Below are positions 8,392 through 16,410 of a stretch of 64,000 bases of DNA, piece after piece. The first letter of the stretch is position 1; each line of letters begins with the position of its first letter. This stretch comes from Betaproteobacteria bacterium (GTDB taxonomy: Bacteria; Acidobacteriota; Terriglobia; Acidiferrales; UBA7541), in assembly GCA_903970165.1 (NCBI GenBank), contig CAJCHZ010000052.1:62001-126000 (forward strand), read 5' to 3'. The translations under genes were made by a program, and so were the position numbers. A model generated the notes under the pieces. The model had not been told where the DNA came from. It worked only from the letters and a program-made list of their open reading frames with translations, and ran no database searches.

Positions 8392-9419
8392 CATTCAGCC
8401 GCTTGCTCATGCACTGCGCAGTCCTCGGCGCAATTCTTTTCGCCGTCGTGGTGATTGCACTCAAAATGGGCGCTGTTCCCGTTTCGCTCTACGGCTTGGT
8501 CCGCGACCTCTTCCGCGTCGCTTTTGGGCAGGCCAGCCAGCTTTCCAGCGAACACCAGCTCATTGTTTTCAATATCCGCCTGCCTCGAATTTTTCTCAGC
8601 ATATTTGTTGGCGCGTCGCTCTCCGTCGCCGGTGCAAGTTTTCAGGCCTTGCTTCGCAATCCCCTCGCTGATCCGTACGTCCTCGGTATTTCCAGTGGCG
8701 CCTCCGTCGGCGCCATCCTCGCCTTGATCATCGAACCGCATCTGGCGCTGGCGCCTGCGATAGCCGCGCTCTTCACTCCCGTCGGCGCTTTCCTCGGCGC
8801 CGCCATGACCGTCGCTGCCGTTTACTTCCTCGGCCGCCGCGAAGGCGAAATCGACACCACCACGTTGCTCCTCGCTGGCATCATCTCCGCTTCCTTCCTT
8901 TCCGCTATCATTCAGTTTTTTATGTCAACTTTGAGCGGCGGCAACTATCGCGGGTTTGCCTTTTGGATTATGGGCGACCTCTCTACGCCCCTGCAGCCCA
9001 TCTTGAACTGGATTCTTCGCGTGGGCTTTTTTGTCGCCGCCGGCGCGATTTACACCACCGCCGCCGACCTCAATCTCCTCCTCGCAGGCGAAAAAGAAGC
9101 CATGCACCTCGGTGTGGACATCCGCCGCGTCCGCATCGTCGTCTACATCGCGGCATCGTTATTAACCGGCCTCGCCGTTTCTGTCAGCGGCGCGATCGGC
9201 TACGTTGGCCTCCTGGTGCCTCACGTAATGCGCATTCTCTTCGGCTCCGACCACCGCATTCTTTTACCAACCGCCGCTTTTGGCGGGGCCATCGCCTTGG
9301 TAATTGCCGACACGCTCGCGCGCACCGTCGTTTCCCCCTCTGAACTTCCCGTCGGCGCCGTAACCGCCGTTGCCGGCGCTCCGCTATTTCTCTATCTGCT
9401 CCGCAGGAGGCTCGCGTGA
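8379..9419 (+). CDS. btuC: Cobalamin ABC transporter permease BtuC-like (FecCD family)
   Basis: This is a FecCD/BtuC-type permease of about 340 residues with roughly ten membrane segments. Characteristic blocks are RLPRIFLSIFVGASLSVAG and NPLADPYVLGISSGASVGA, then SGAIGYVGLLVPHVMR and ELPVGAVTAVAGAPLF. The dimer moves cobalamin across the inner membrane with BtuD. The start is uncertain. TTG at 8379 has a GGAGG seven bases upstream and overlaps the btuF stop by 13 bases, typical of translational coupling; ATG at 8409 has no ribosome binding site. The GTGA at its 3' end is shared with the ATPase gene start. Confidence 0.9.
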   Translation: MRPLTFSRLLMHCAVLGAILFAVVVIALKMGAVPVSLYGLVRDLFRVAFGQASQLSSEHQLIVFNIRLPRIFLSIFVGASLSVAGASFQALLRNPLADPYVLGISSGASVGAILALIIEPHLALAPAIAALFTPVGAFLGAAMTVAAVYFLGRREGEIDTTTLLLAGIISASFLSAIIQFFMSTLSGGNYRGFAFWIMGDLSTPLQPILNWILRVGFFVAAGAIYTTAADLNLLLAGEKEAMHLGVDIRRVRIVVYIAASLLTGLAVSVSGAIGYVGLLVPHVMRILFGSDHRILLPTAAFGGAIALVIADTLARTVVSPSELPVGAVTAVAGAPLFLYLLRRRLA

Positions 9420-10282
9420 GCACCCACGCGCGCGTTCCCGTTTCCGGCTCCTCGCGGCCCGTCGCTGAATCGTTTCCCCATACCGATGTCCGCCTCAGTG
9501 TCGAGCAGGTCAGCTACGCCTACTCCGCCAATCCCACACAAGCTCCTCTCTTCACTCTTGAAGCCACCAGCTTTCAGGCTCGCCCAGGCGAAATCGTCGC
9601 CATCGTCGGACCCAACGCCTGCGGCAAATCGACTCTCTTAAAACTGATCGCCGGCGCCCTCGCGCCTCTCTCTGGCCGGGTTCTTCTGAACGGCTTCATC
9701 ACGCACACCCTCCCCCCGAGAGAGCGCGGTCAGCGCATCGCCATGGTTCAACAAGAGAGTCCCCTTCTCTTTCCCTCGCGCGCATGGGAATTCGTTCTTC
9801 AGGGCCGCCATCCCTACGCCCGGACCCTCCGCTTTGAAACGCAAGACGACGTCCTCATCGCCCGCAACGCCCTCGCACAAGTCGGCGCCGAACACCTCAC
9901 GGATCGCTGGATGGATCAGATCTCCGGCGGCGAAAAACAGCGCGTAATCCTCGCGCGCGCCCTCACGCAGCAGCCTCTCCTTTTGCTGCTCGATGAACCC
10001 ACTCTTCATCTGGATATCGGCGCACAGGTGGATCTGCTCGAAACCTTGCGCAAGCTCGCAGCCGCCAATCGCTACACCGTCGTCGTCGTAACGCACGAGC
10101 TGAATCTCGCCGGTCAGTACGCCGACCAGGTCGCGCTTTTCCAGAAGGGCAAATGTCTTCGCGTTGGGCCACCCGCAACGGTTTTCCAGCGCGAATTGCT
10201 CGAACAAGTTTTTCAGACGCAGCTCACCGTGGAGCTCGGTTCTTCCGGGCGCCCACGCGTGACCGTACCGTCTGCAAAGTAA
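9416..10282 (+). CDS. btuD: Cobalamin ABC transporter ATP-binding protein BtuD-like
   Basis: This 288-residue ABC ATPase starts at a GTG overlapping the permease stop by four bases. It has Walker A GPNACGKST, signature SGGEKQR, Walker B LLLLLDEP and the switch His in VVVTHELN. The first 30 residues are an extra, low-complexity extension before the usual domain start (VEQVSYAYS). A C-terminal segment after the ATPase core (about 250-288) is typical of FecE/BtuD-type proteins. It powers the BtuC permease on the cytoplasmic side. The riboswitch upstream of btuF should control it too. Confidence 0.92.
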   Translation: MSTHARVPVSGSSRPVAESFPHTDVRLSVEQVSYAYSANPTQAPLFTLEATSFQARPGEIVAIVGPNACGKSTLLKLIAGALAPLSGRVLLNGFITHTLPPRERGQRIAMVQQESPLLFPSRAWEFVLQGRHPYARTLRFETQDDVLIARNALAQVGAEHLTDRWMDQISGGEKQRVILARALTQQPLLLLLDEPTLHLDIGAQVDLLETLRKLAAANRYTVVVVTHELNLAGQYADQVALFQKGKCLRVGPPATVFQRELLEQVFQTQLTVELGSSGRPRVTVPSAK

Positions 10283-10374
10283 GCGCAGTTCCTGCATCGC
10301 CTAAACGTTGCGGCGCAAGCCGCGGCACTTGAGTCACTAACAGCGGGCCACCGGCCCCCCACAATCACCGCGGA

Positions 10375-10625
10375 CTTCGTGCACGGGAAGACGGTGCGTT
10401 GCCCTGGCCAAAGCCGGGTTCGAACGCGAATCAAGCCGTCGCCGCCGCGCGACTGTAAGGCGGAACAAGGTACTGCGAAAGCCACTGTAGCGCTCAGCTC
10501 GTTGTACGCGATTCGCGTGCAATGGTACAGAACCAGCGGGCAGCTCTACGGGAAGGCTTCGCACCAATCCTCTTCTATAGCAACAGAGGATCGGAACTGC
10601 CGCCAAGCCAGGAGACCGGCGAAGC
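10375..10625 (+). promoter_or_regulatory. Second, long cobalamin riboswitch upstream of the TonB receptor
   Basis: The 5' leader carries GGGAAGACGGTGCG (10385-10398), then GCGAATC (about 10425-10432) and CGCGCGACTGTAA (10446-10458). The J6/3-like GCGAAAGCCACTG (10475-10487) and a CAG...GGGAAGG element (10528-10556) follow, and a near-perfect B12 box CCAAGCCAGGAGACCGGC (10603-10620) ends it. This is the larger, E. coli btuB-like arrangement with an inserted peripheral arm. No U-tract terminator follows. Instead CTCCC...GGGAG hairpins flank the GGAGG of the receptor gene, which suggests control of translation. Confidence 0.88.
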
Positions 10626-10696
10626 CTGCAAGCCTGCGCGTTCTTCCAGCGCCAGGCCAACCTTCAACTCCCGCGCGAGAGGGAGCGGAGGAAACC

Positions 10697-12997
10697 ATGA
10701 AAACCAACTTTTTCCGTACGTCTTTCATCCTTACGCCTGTGTTTTTTCTTTTTGTACTCGCACTTAGAAATCCCGCGGCAGCAGCTCAATCTCAATCCTC
10801 CAGCGCATTTCTCACCGGCACGCTCCTAGATTCCAGCGGCGCGGGCATCGCCGCGGTTCAAATCACAGCCCGTTCCGCTGACGCCCCAGACTCGCAACTT
10901 TGGAAAGCCACTTCCTCCACCGATGGAGCTTACAACCTCGGCGTTCCGCCAGGCCGCTATCATGTATGGTTCCAGCGTCCGCCGTTCATCGCCCGCGATT
11001 TCATCCTCGACCTCACAGCAAATCAGCACCGCAAACTGGATCTCACTCTTCAACTCGAACCACTTTCCTCAAGCGTCATCGTCACAGCCCAAGCCGAGCC
11101 CACTCTTGCCAACCAAACCACTGCGCCAGTCTCCATCATCACCAGGGAAGAGATTGACGCACGCCAATCTGTCGGCGTGGCCGACGTCCTCACCTTTGCG
11201 ACCGGTGTGGCCATTGGCCGCACCGGCCCCGAAGGCGGCAGCACCTCCGTCTTTCTCAACGGTGGCAATTCCAATTTCACCAAAATCCTCGTCGACGGCG
11301 CTCCCATTAATCCTCCCGGGGCAGCAGTCGATTTCTCAACCCTCACTCTCGACAATATCGACAAAATCGAAATCGTCCGCGGCGCAGAAAGCGCCATCTA
11401 CGGCACGGACGCCGTCAGCGGCGTCATCCAGCTCTTCACGCATCGCGGCGAAACATCCACTCCCGAAATCAGCATGTACAGTGAAGCGGGCAGCTTCGAG
11501 TCCGTCCGCGGCGGCGCGCAGTTCAGCGGTCTCCTCGGCCCATTCGACTATTCCGCCGCCGGGAGTTACTTCCACACAGACGGCCAGGGGCCCGACGACG
11601 ATTTTCTCAACCGCACCTTCTCTGGCAATTTCGGCTACGCCATCAGTGACACCGACTCGCTTCGCGTAACTTTTCGCGACAACAACAGCATCGCAGGCAT
11701 CCCCGGCCAGATTCTTTATGAACCGCCGAATCTCGACCAGCGCTACACCCAGCATCTCTTCAGCGCCAGCGGCCGCTGGGATTTCGCCACCGGAAAACAC
11801 TGGCACCACCAGATCAGCGGCGGCGAATCCTATACCCTGCAAGCCAGCTTCAATCCGATTCAAAGTTTTTACGCCACCGATCCCAACGCGTTTTGTCCGC
11901 AAGCCAATCCCGCGGCCGTTCCCACCCTTGAGTTCTGCGATTTCACCGGCAACAGCAGCTTCCAATACAATCGCTCGAACGTCACCGCGCAAACCAGCTA
12001 CCTCCTCTCCAATTTCGGCGTAACCGCGGGTTACGAGTACGAAGTCGAAAACGCTTTTCTCACGTCTATCAACGTCCCCCACGCCCGGCGCAACAATCAA
12101 GCCGGCTACCTCGATTTCCGCTACCGCCCGCATCCCCGGGCTTCTCTCAATTTCGGCGGCCGCGCCGAAGACAACGGCAATTTCGGCACGCGCGTCGTCC
12201 CACGCGCGGGAGCTTCTCTCATTCTTCTCTATGGCAAAGGCACACGCGGAGACACGCTTTTTCGCGTTTTCTATGGCGAGGGCATCAAGGAACCCCGCTT
12301 CGATCAGATCTACGGCGACAATTTCGGAGACTTCGGCAACCCATCGCTGAAGCCCGAAGCGAGCAAGACCTGGACCGTCGGCCTCGAGCAAAAATTATTC
12401 TCGGACCACGTTGAACTGAATGCCGAATATTTTTCCAGCCGCTTCTATGACATGGTCACGTTTGCCTTCTGCGAAATGACGAACAACTATTGCAACCTCA
12501 CCCCGCTCGTGCCCAGCGGCTTCGGCTATTACTTCAATACCGACATCGCCCGCGCTCGCGGCATCAATCTCAGGGGTGTTGGCAAATTTACGCATTGGCT
12601 CAACCTCGCCGGCAACTACACCTACGACGACAGCCGCGTTATCAAAGCCTCCGATCCTTTCGACATCACTGAATTGCCCGGCAATCACCTTCTTCGCCGG
12701 CCGGTAAACTCCGGTTCTCTCACGTTGAACGCCGCCTATCGCCGCCTCACCGTCACACTAGGCGGCTATTTCACCGGCATTCGCACTGACAGCGATTTCC
12801 TCGGCCTCGGCTACACCCACAATCCCGGATACGCCCGCTTCGATTTATCCGGCAGCTACCAGTTCGGCCACGGCGTAAGTTTCTACGCCCGTGCCACAAA
12901 TCTTTTCGACAAGCAATATCAGGACGCCCTCGGCTATCCGGCATTGGGCCGCGACCTCCGCGCCGGCGTCCGCTACACCTTCCCAAACCCCAGGTAG
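10697..12997 (+). CDS. TonB-dependent outer membrane receptor, probable cobalamin receptor (BtuB-like)
   Basis: The 766-residue protein starts with a signal peptide (about residues 1-30). A carboxypeptidase-regulatory-like domain (about 37-115) follows, then a plug domain (about 140-250; SIITREEIDARQSVGV, VRGAESAIYGTDAVSGVI) and a 22-strand-type beta-barrel ending in RAGVRYTFPNPR. The extra N-terminal domain is common in Acidobacteriota and Bacteroidota receptors. The ATG at 10697 follows GGAGG; the frame is open further upstream only because the riboswitch lacks stops. The cobalamin riboswitch in its leader and the btuFCD genes just upstream identify B12 or a corrinoid as the likely substrate. 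It would bring the substrate across the outer membrane, driven by TonB-ExbBD, which are not in this window. Confidence 0.9.
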   Translation: MKTNFFRTSFILTPVFFLFVLALRNPAAAAQSQSSSAFLTGTLLDSSGAGIAAVQITARSADAPDSQLWKATSSTDGAYNLGVPPGRYHVWFQRPPFIARDFILDLTANQHRKLDLTLQLEPLSSSVIVTAQAEPTLANQTTAPVSIITREEIDARQSVGVADVLTFATGVAIGRTGPEGGSTSVFLNGGNSNFTKILVDGAPINPPGAAVDFSTLTLDNIDKIEIVRGAESAIYGTDAVSGVIQLFTHRGETSTPEISMYSEAGSFESVRGGAQFSGLLGPFDYSAAGSYFHTDGQGPDDDFLNRTFSGNFGYAISDTDSLRVTFRDNNSIAGIPGQILYEPPNLDQRYTQHLFSASGRWDFATGKHWHHQISGGESYTLQASFNPIQSFYATDPNAFCPQANPAAVPTLEFCDFTGNSSFQYNRSNVTAQTSYLLSNFGVTAGYEYEVENAFLTSINVPHARRNNQAGYLDFRYRPHPRASLNFGGRAEDNGNFGTRVVPRAGASLILLYGKGTRGDTLFRVFYGEGIKEPRFDQIYGDNFGDFGNPSLKPEASKTWTVGLEQKLFSDHVELNAEYFSSRFYDMVTFAFCEMTNNYCNLTPLVPSGFGYYFNTDIARARGINLRGVGKFTHWLNLAGNYTYDDSRVIKASDPFDITELPGNHLLRRPVNSGSLTLNAAYRRLTVTLGGYFTGIRTDSDFLGLGYTHNPGYARFDLSGSYQFGHGVSFYARATNLFDKQYQDALGYPALGRDLRAGVRYTFPNPR

Positions 12998-13000
12998 CGG

Positions 13001-13018
13001 CGGACCTTTCGGTCCGCA
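13001..13018. terminator. Hairpin after the TonB receptor gene
   Basis: GCGGACC and GGTCCGC form a 7-bp stem around a TTTC loop, four bases after the receptor stop codon. There is no U-tract, so it may be an mRNA-stabilising hairpin that allows read-through into the DUF71 gene. Confidence 0.4.
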
Positions 13019-13051
13019 ACTCTTCGAATTGAAACTGCTGGGAGCCCTACG

Positions 13052-13741
13052 TTGAGTACTAGCGAACCAATTCTCTTCTGCTGGAGCGGCGGCAAGGACA
13101 GCGCCATGGCTCTCCACACGCTGCTTCAGCAGAATAACGTCCGCATCGCCGCGCTCCTAACCACCGTCACCGAAGGCTACAATCGCATCAGCATGCACGG
13201 CGTCCGTCGGGAACTCCTCCAGCTCCAGGCCCAATCCATCAACCTCCCACTCCACGAAGTCCACATCCCTCCGCAATGCGTCAACCCAATCTACGAGGCC
13301 CGCATGGAAGAAGCCCTCCGCGTCCACTACGAAAACGGCGTCCGCAAAGTAGCTTTCGGCGACATCTTCCTCGAAGATCTCCGCGCCTACCGCGAAAAGA
13401 ATCTCGCCCGCGTCGGCATGACCGCCCTCTTCCCCATCTGGAAACGCGACACACGTGAGCTGATCCGTTATTTCCATGCCAAACACTTTCGAGCCATCGC
13501 TGCCTGCATTGACCCCAAAATCCTCGATCCCCGCTTCGCAGGCCGCGAGCTGGACGAATCCTTCTTCGTGGATCTCCCGCCGCAAGCTGATCCCTGCGGA
13601 GAAAACGGCGAATTCCACACCTTCGTCTTCGACGGCCCCATCTTCCGCTCTCCTATCGCGATCCGCAGCGGCGAAGTCGTAAATCGCGAAGGCTTTATTT
13701 TTTGTGATTTAGTCCCGCAACTGGAGGAAGCAACAAAATGA
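13052..13741 (+). CDS. DUF71/COG2102 ATP-pyrophosphatase (Dph6-related, B12-linked subgroup)
   Basis: This 229-residue protein belongs to the PP-loop ATP pyrophosphatase superfamily. The nucleotide-binding SGGKDSAMA lies near residue 11, and the DUF71 signatures are ISMHGVRRELL and the later KVAFGDIFLEDLRAYRE and FRAIAACIDPKILD. Eukaryotic and archaeal relatives make diphthamide. A bacterial subgroup has been proposed from comparative genomics (work by de Crecy-Lagard and colleagues on DUF71) to act in B12 salvage, and this gene's place after a B12-regulated receptor fits that. The reaction in bacteria is unproven. The likely start is TTG at 13052 with GGGAG seven bases upstream. It overlaps the next gene by four bases. 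Confidence 0.85.
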   Translation: MSTSEPILFCWSGGKDSAMALHTLLQQNNVRIAALLTTVTEGYNRISMHGVRRELLQLQAQSINLPLHEVHIPPQCVNPIYEARMEEALRVHYENGVRKVAFGDIFLEDLRAYREKNLARVGMTALFPIWKRDTRELIRYFHAKHFRAIAACIDPKILDPRFAGRELDESFFVDLPPQADPCGENGEFHTFVFDGPIFRSPIAIRSGEVVNREGFIFCDLVPQLEEATK

Positions 13742-14295
13742 ACACGCAAATCTCGCAGAAAGAAACTCTGGTCTACCGCACGCTGCTGGCCGCAGGCTTA
13801 GTTGTTATCGCCGCTGCTCTCCGCATCGCTCCGCATCCGTGGAATTTCACGCCGGTCGGCGCGATGGCAATTTTCTCGGGCGCAGTCATCCGCGACCGCC
13901 GTCTGGCTTTTCTAATTCCACTGCTTGCTCTCTTCGCCGGCGACATCTTCATCGGCCTCTATAAACTGATGCCCATAATCTACGCCAGCTTTCTCGTCAA
14001 CGTGGCCATCGGCCTCCTGTTGCGCAGTCGCCGCACGGTTGGCCCCCTCGGTCTTGCCACGCTCGTGTGCGCCATTCAGTTTTTCCTCGTCACTAACTTG
14101 GCCTTCTGGGCCTTCAGCACGACGTATCCGCACACGCGCGCCGGCCTGCTCACCTGCTACATTGCAGGAATCCCCTTCTTCTGGAACACCCTTACCGGCG
14201 ACGCCGTCTGCGCCATCCTCCTCTTCGGCGGTTTCGCCCTGGCTGAGCGTCTATCGCCGGCATTCCGCGAGCCCTCCCTGGAATCGATCCGTTAA
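13738..14295 (+). CDS. DUF6580-like integral membrane protein in the B12 locus
   Basis: The protein has 185 residues and about five or six membrane segments. The block NFTPVGAMAIFSGAVI followed by LAFLIPLLALFAGDIFIGLY resembles the DUF6580 family of putative transport proteins. Size and topology recall S-components of ECF vitamin transporters, where a single small membrane protein binds the vitamin. It starts within the DUF71 stop codon (ATGA overlap), so the two are translationally coupled. The riboswitch-controlled receptor is 55 bases upstream of the pair. I infer a role in uptake of B12 or a B12 precursor, but no ligand-binding motif is proven. Three Cys residues lie in the C-terminal half. 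Confidence 0.7.
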   Translation: MNTQISQKETLVYRTLLAAGLVVIAAALRIAPHPWNFTPVGAMAIFSGAVIRDRRLAFLIPLLALFAGDIFIGLYKLMPIIYASFLVNVAIGLLLRSRRTVGPLGLATLVCAIQFFLVTNLAFWAFSTTYPHTRAGLLTCYIAGIPFFWNTLTGDAVCAILLFGGFALAERLSPAFREPSLESIR

Positions 14296-14311
14296 GCAAG
14301 CGTCCAAGGGC

Positions 14312-14339
14312 TCGACCCGCAACGCCCTGATGCTATAAT
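14312..14339 (+). promoter_or_regulatory. Candidate sigma-70 promoter for gatB
   Basis: A perfect TATAAT (14334-14339) is preceded at 16 bases by TCGACC (14312-14317), four of six matches to the -35 consensus. Transcription would begin around 14346, giving a very short leader before the gatB ATG at 14352. Confidence 0.55.
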
Positions 14340-14351
14340 TCTCCGTCCATC

Positions 14352-15836
14352 ATGCCAAAAGCCTCTCCAGAGCCGATCAGCCTCTCCTCCGAACTGCTTG
14401 CCAAATATGAGCCTGTCATCGGCCTGGAAGTTCACGTCCAGCTCCAGACAAAATCCAAAATCTTCTGCGGCTGCTCCACGCACTTTGGTGATCCTCCCAA
14501 TACGAATGTCTGCCCCGTCTGCCTGGGATTGCCGGGCACACTGCCGGTCATGAACAAGCGGGTAATCGAATTGGCCATGCGCGCAGCTCTGTCATTGAAT
14601 TGCAAGGTCCACGAACATTCCCGATTCGCTCGCAAGAACTATTTCTACCCCGATCTGCCGAAGGGCTACCAAATCTCGCAATACGAGCTCCCGCTCGCCA
14701 CCGACGGCTGGCTCGAAGTCGAACTCCGCGGCACAAAAAAGCGCATCGGCATCACACGCCTCCATCTCGAAGAAGATGCTGCCAAAAATCTCCACGAAGG
14801 TTTTTCCGAATCCGCCACCAAGGCCTACATTGACTACAACCGGTGCGGCACCCCACTCAGCGAAATCGTCTCCGAACCGGACATGCGCACTCCCGAAGAG
14901 GCTTACGCCTATCTCACGACTCTTCGCCAGATCATGCTCTACACCGGCGTCAGCGACTGCAACATGGAAGAAGGCTCGCTCCGCTGCGACGCCAACGTCA
15001 GTGTGCGCCTCCGCGGTGCAAAAGAATTCGGCACCAAAGTGGAGGTAAAGAATCTAAACTCGTTCCGCTTCCTCCAGAAAGCCCTCGCATACGAAATCGA
15101 GAGGCACATCGGCGTCCTTGAATCCGGCGGCCGCATCTCCCAGGAAACTCGCCTCTGGAACCAGCACGAATCCGTCACCGTCCCGATGCGTTCCAAGGAA
15201 AAGGCCCACGACTACCGTTATTTCCCCGAGCCGGATTTGCTCCCTGTTCACGTAAGCTCAGCCTGGCGCGCAGAGGTTCTCCGCTCGCTCCCCGAGCTTC
15301 CCGAAGCAAAACGCAACCGCTTTGCGAACGCCTATGGTCTTACACCTTACGACGCGGAAGTCCTGACCACTTCGAAGTCGCTGGCGGATTATTTTGAATC
15401 CCTCGCCAAAGCCGGCGCGCCCGCAAAATCAGCCGCAAACTGGATCCAAACGGAACTCCTGCGTCGCCTGAACGACTCCGGCAAAGAGATTGAGGCGAGC
15501 CCAATCACTCCAGCAACGCTCGCCGAACTTCTCAAACTCGTCGATTCCGGCAAACTCACCGCCGCCGTCGCTAAAAAGGTTTTCGCCGCCATGTTCGACA
15601 CCGGCCGTTCCCCAGCCGATATCGTCGCTGCAGAAAATCTCGGCGCGCAAGTCGACGACTCAGCCATCGAACAAGCCGCCCGCGAAGTCATCGAAAAAAA
15701 TCCGGACAACGTCGCCAAGTTCAAAGCCGGCAACGAAGGCGTCTTCAAGTTTTTCGTAGGCCAGGTGATGCGCGCAACGCGCGGCCAGGCCAACCCGCAA
15801 TCCGTCAACGACATTGTCCGAAAGCTGCTGTCATGA
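14352..15836 (+). CDS. gatB: Aspartyl/glutamyl-tRNA amidotransferase subunit B
   Basis: This 494-residue protein is the GatB subunit of the tRNA-dependent amidotransferase that converts Glu-tRNA(Gln) or Asp-tRNA(Asn) to the amidated form. The N-terminal catalytic cradle shows YEPVIGLEVHVQLQTKSK and a zinc-type Cys pattern (FCGC...NVCPVCLGLPG). DYNRCGTPLSEIVSEPD and SLRCDANVSVR are typical family blocks. The C-terminal part (about 350-494) carries the tail (YqeY-like) domain that contacts tRNA. gatA and gatC are not adjacent. The length is normal and the frame intact. Confidence 0.97.
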   Translation: MPKASPEPISLSSELLAKYEPVIGLEVHVQLQTKSKIFCGCSTHFGDPPNTNVCPVCLGLPGTLPVMNKRVIELAMRAALSLNCKVHEHSRFARKNYFYPDLPKGYQISQYELPLATDGWLEVELRGTKKRIGITRLHLEEDAAKNLHEGFSESATKAYIDYNRCGTPLSEIVSEPDMRTPEEAYAYLTTLRQIMLYTGVSDCNMEEGSLRCDANVSVRLRGAKEFGTKVEVKNLNSFRFLQKALAYEIERHIGVLESGGRISQETRLWNQHESVTVPMRSKEKAHDYRYFPEPDLLPVHVSSAWRAEVLRSLPELPEAKRNRFANAYGLTPYDAEVLTTSKSLADYFESLAKAGAPAKSAANWIQTELLRRLNDSGKEIEASPITPATLAELLKLVDSGKLTAAVAKKVFAAMFDTGRSPADIVAAENLGAQVDDSAIEQAAREVIEKNPDNVAKFKAGNEGVFKFFVGQVMRATRGQANPQSVNDIVRKLLS

Positions 15837-15861
15837 TGGGCAGCGAGCGACTGGAGAAACC

Positions 15862-16323
15862 ATGCTGAAAGTAGGCGACAAAGCCCCCGACTTTCACCTG
15901 AAAACCGACGAGGGGAAAGAAGTCTCCCTGTCCGATTTCAAAGGCAAACGCGTCCTGCTCTATTTCTATCCCAAAGCCAACACGCCCGGCTGCACTGTCG
16001 AAGCCTGCGAGTTCCGCGATCTGCGGCCCAAACTAGACAAGCAGGACGTTGTTGTTCTCGGCGTTAGCGCCGATTCGGTGAAGGCCCTGGCCGGTTTCAA
16101 GCAAAAGCAAAAACTGAATTTCCCGCTGCTCAGCGATCCAGAGTTCGAAACTATCGAAGCTTACGGCGCGCGCCGCATGAAAAAATTCATGGGCCGATCG
16201 TTCCTGGGAATCGTCCGCAGCACCTACCTGATCGGCCCGGACGGCAAACTCGAAAAAATCTGGGACCCCGTAAGCGCCAAAGGCCACGCAGCCGAAGTTC
16301 TTGTGGAAGTCTCGAACAAATAA
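15862..16323 (+). CDS. bcp: Thiol peroxidase of the Bcp/PrxQ type
   Basis: The protein has 153 residues from the ATG at 15862, which follows GGAG. The AhpC/TSA fold is clear: KVGDKAPDFHLKTDEG, then the active site ANTPGCTVEACEFRD. That site has the peroxidatic Cys in PGCT and the resolving Cys five residues later, as in E. coli Bcp. It reduces hydroperoxides in the cytoplasm with thioredoxin as the usual donor. The stretch RSTYLIGPDGKLEKIWD is characteristic of the C-terminal half. It lies 25 bases after gatB and may be co-transcribed. Confidence 0.93.
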   Translation: MLKVGDKAPDFHLKTDEGKEVSLSDFKGKRVLLYFYPKANTPGCTVEACEFRDLRPKLDKQDVVVLGVSADSVKALAGFKQKQKLNFPLLSDPEFETIEAYGARRMKKFMGRSFLGIVRSTYLIGPDGKLEKIWDPVSAKGHAAEVLVEVSNK

Positions 16324-16410
16324 TTGCCGCAGCCGCCAAGCCCCGCGTATTAGATTCTCTCTTCGGTTACGGCCAGCTGTGCTCTCGCTGTTCTCTTTGT
16401 TCTCTGTCTG

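Noticed and set aside
10379..10696. Upstream extension of the TonB receptor frame to 10379
   Set aside because: This stretch is the cobalamin riboswitch. The signal peptide and GGAGG site place the real start at 10697.
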